From the NCBI GenBank assembly GCA_031427625.1, contig JANPNV010000148.1, positions 1 to 6,503 on the forward strand: DNA of 6,503 bases, written 5' to 3'. A model generated the notes under the pieces. That model ran no database searches. It worked only from the letters and a program-made list of their open reading frames with translations, and was not told the DNA's origin. The translations under genes and the position numbers were made by a program. Below, in pieces: positions 6,468-6,503 of the stretch; position 1 is the first letter of the stretch; each line of letters starts with the position of its first letter. Origin of the DNA: JADKIH01 sp031427625. GTDB lineage: Bacteria; Bacteroidota; Bacteroidia; AKYH767-A; 2013-40CM-41-45.

Positions 6468-6503
6468 GATATATTATTATTAAAATGATCAGAATTCTCA
6501 ATG

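Noticed and set aside
6485..6503. ATG at 6485 as the start of a next gene
   Set aside because: Only six codons are visible before the window ends, with no ribosome binding site or family match, so it cannot be supported.

Overview
The window holds three genes on the + strand, packed like an operon and closed by an intrinsic terminator. It comes from a Bacteroidota genome with a type IX secretion system (T9SS). The evidence is a gliding-motility-type (type B) C-terminal sorting domain, a PorP/SprF-family protein and a PorE-like OmpA protein. AT-rich sequence, TAA as every stop codon and the absence of Shine-Dalgarno sites agree with this. The genus cannot be fixed from the sequence.

Layout. 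(1) Positions 2-3199 are the 3' part of a very large secreted adhesin whose 5' end lies outside the window. It shows the tail of one repeat, then four cadherin/Ig-like repeats of exactly 300 bp each (77-1276), a degenerate fifth (1277-1558), three SprB-type repeats (1562-2236), three Ig/PKD-like domains (2237-2911) and a T9SS type B sorting domain (2921-3196). (2) After a 9-nt gap comes a PorP/SprF-family outer-membrane protein (3209-4192). (3) After a further 24 nt comes a 733-residue OmpA-family protein with TPR, PD40 beta-propeller, CRD-like and OmpA_C domains (4217-6418). A 9-bp hairpin with a 9-T run (6438-6467) ends the unit. The last 36 bases show no supportable gene.

How the genes probably work together. 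By analogy with Flavobacterium SprB/SprF and Porphyromonas PorE, gene 1 is the T9SS-exported surface adhesin. Gene 2 is its dedicated outer-membrane secretion or attachment partner. Gene 3 may tie that assembly to peptidoglycan. The partnership is inferred from gene order and family knowledge; the domains are read from the sequence.

The families are known, so I do not claim a new system. The less ordinary points are the alternating A-B-A-B (600-bp) organisation of the 300-bp repeats with heavy synonymous divergence, a chimeric unit at the window's left edge, short 33-nt-offset duplications at each visible B-to-A boundary, conserved cysteine pairs throughout the adhesin, a perfect 10-bp hairpin in the signal-peptide codons of the PorP/SprF gene, and a possible extra beta-sandwich domain in the OmpA-family protein.
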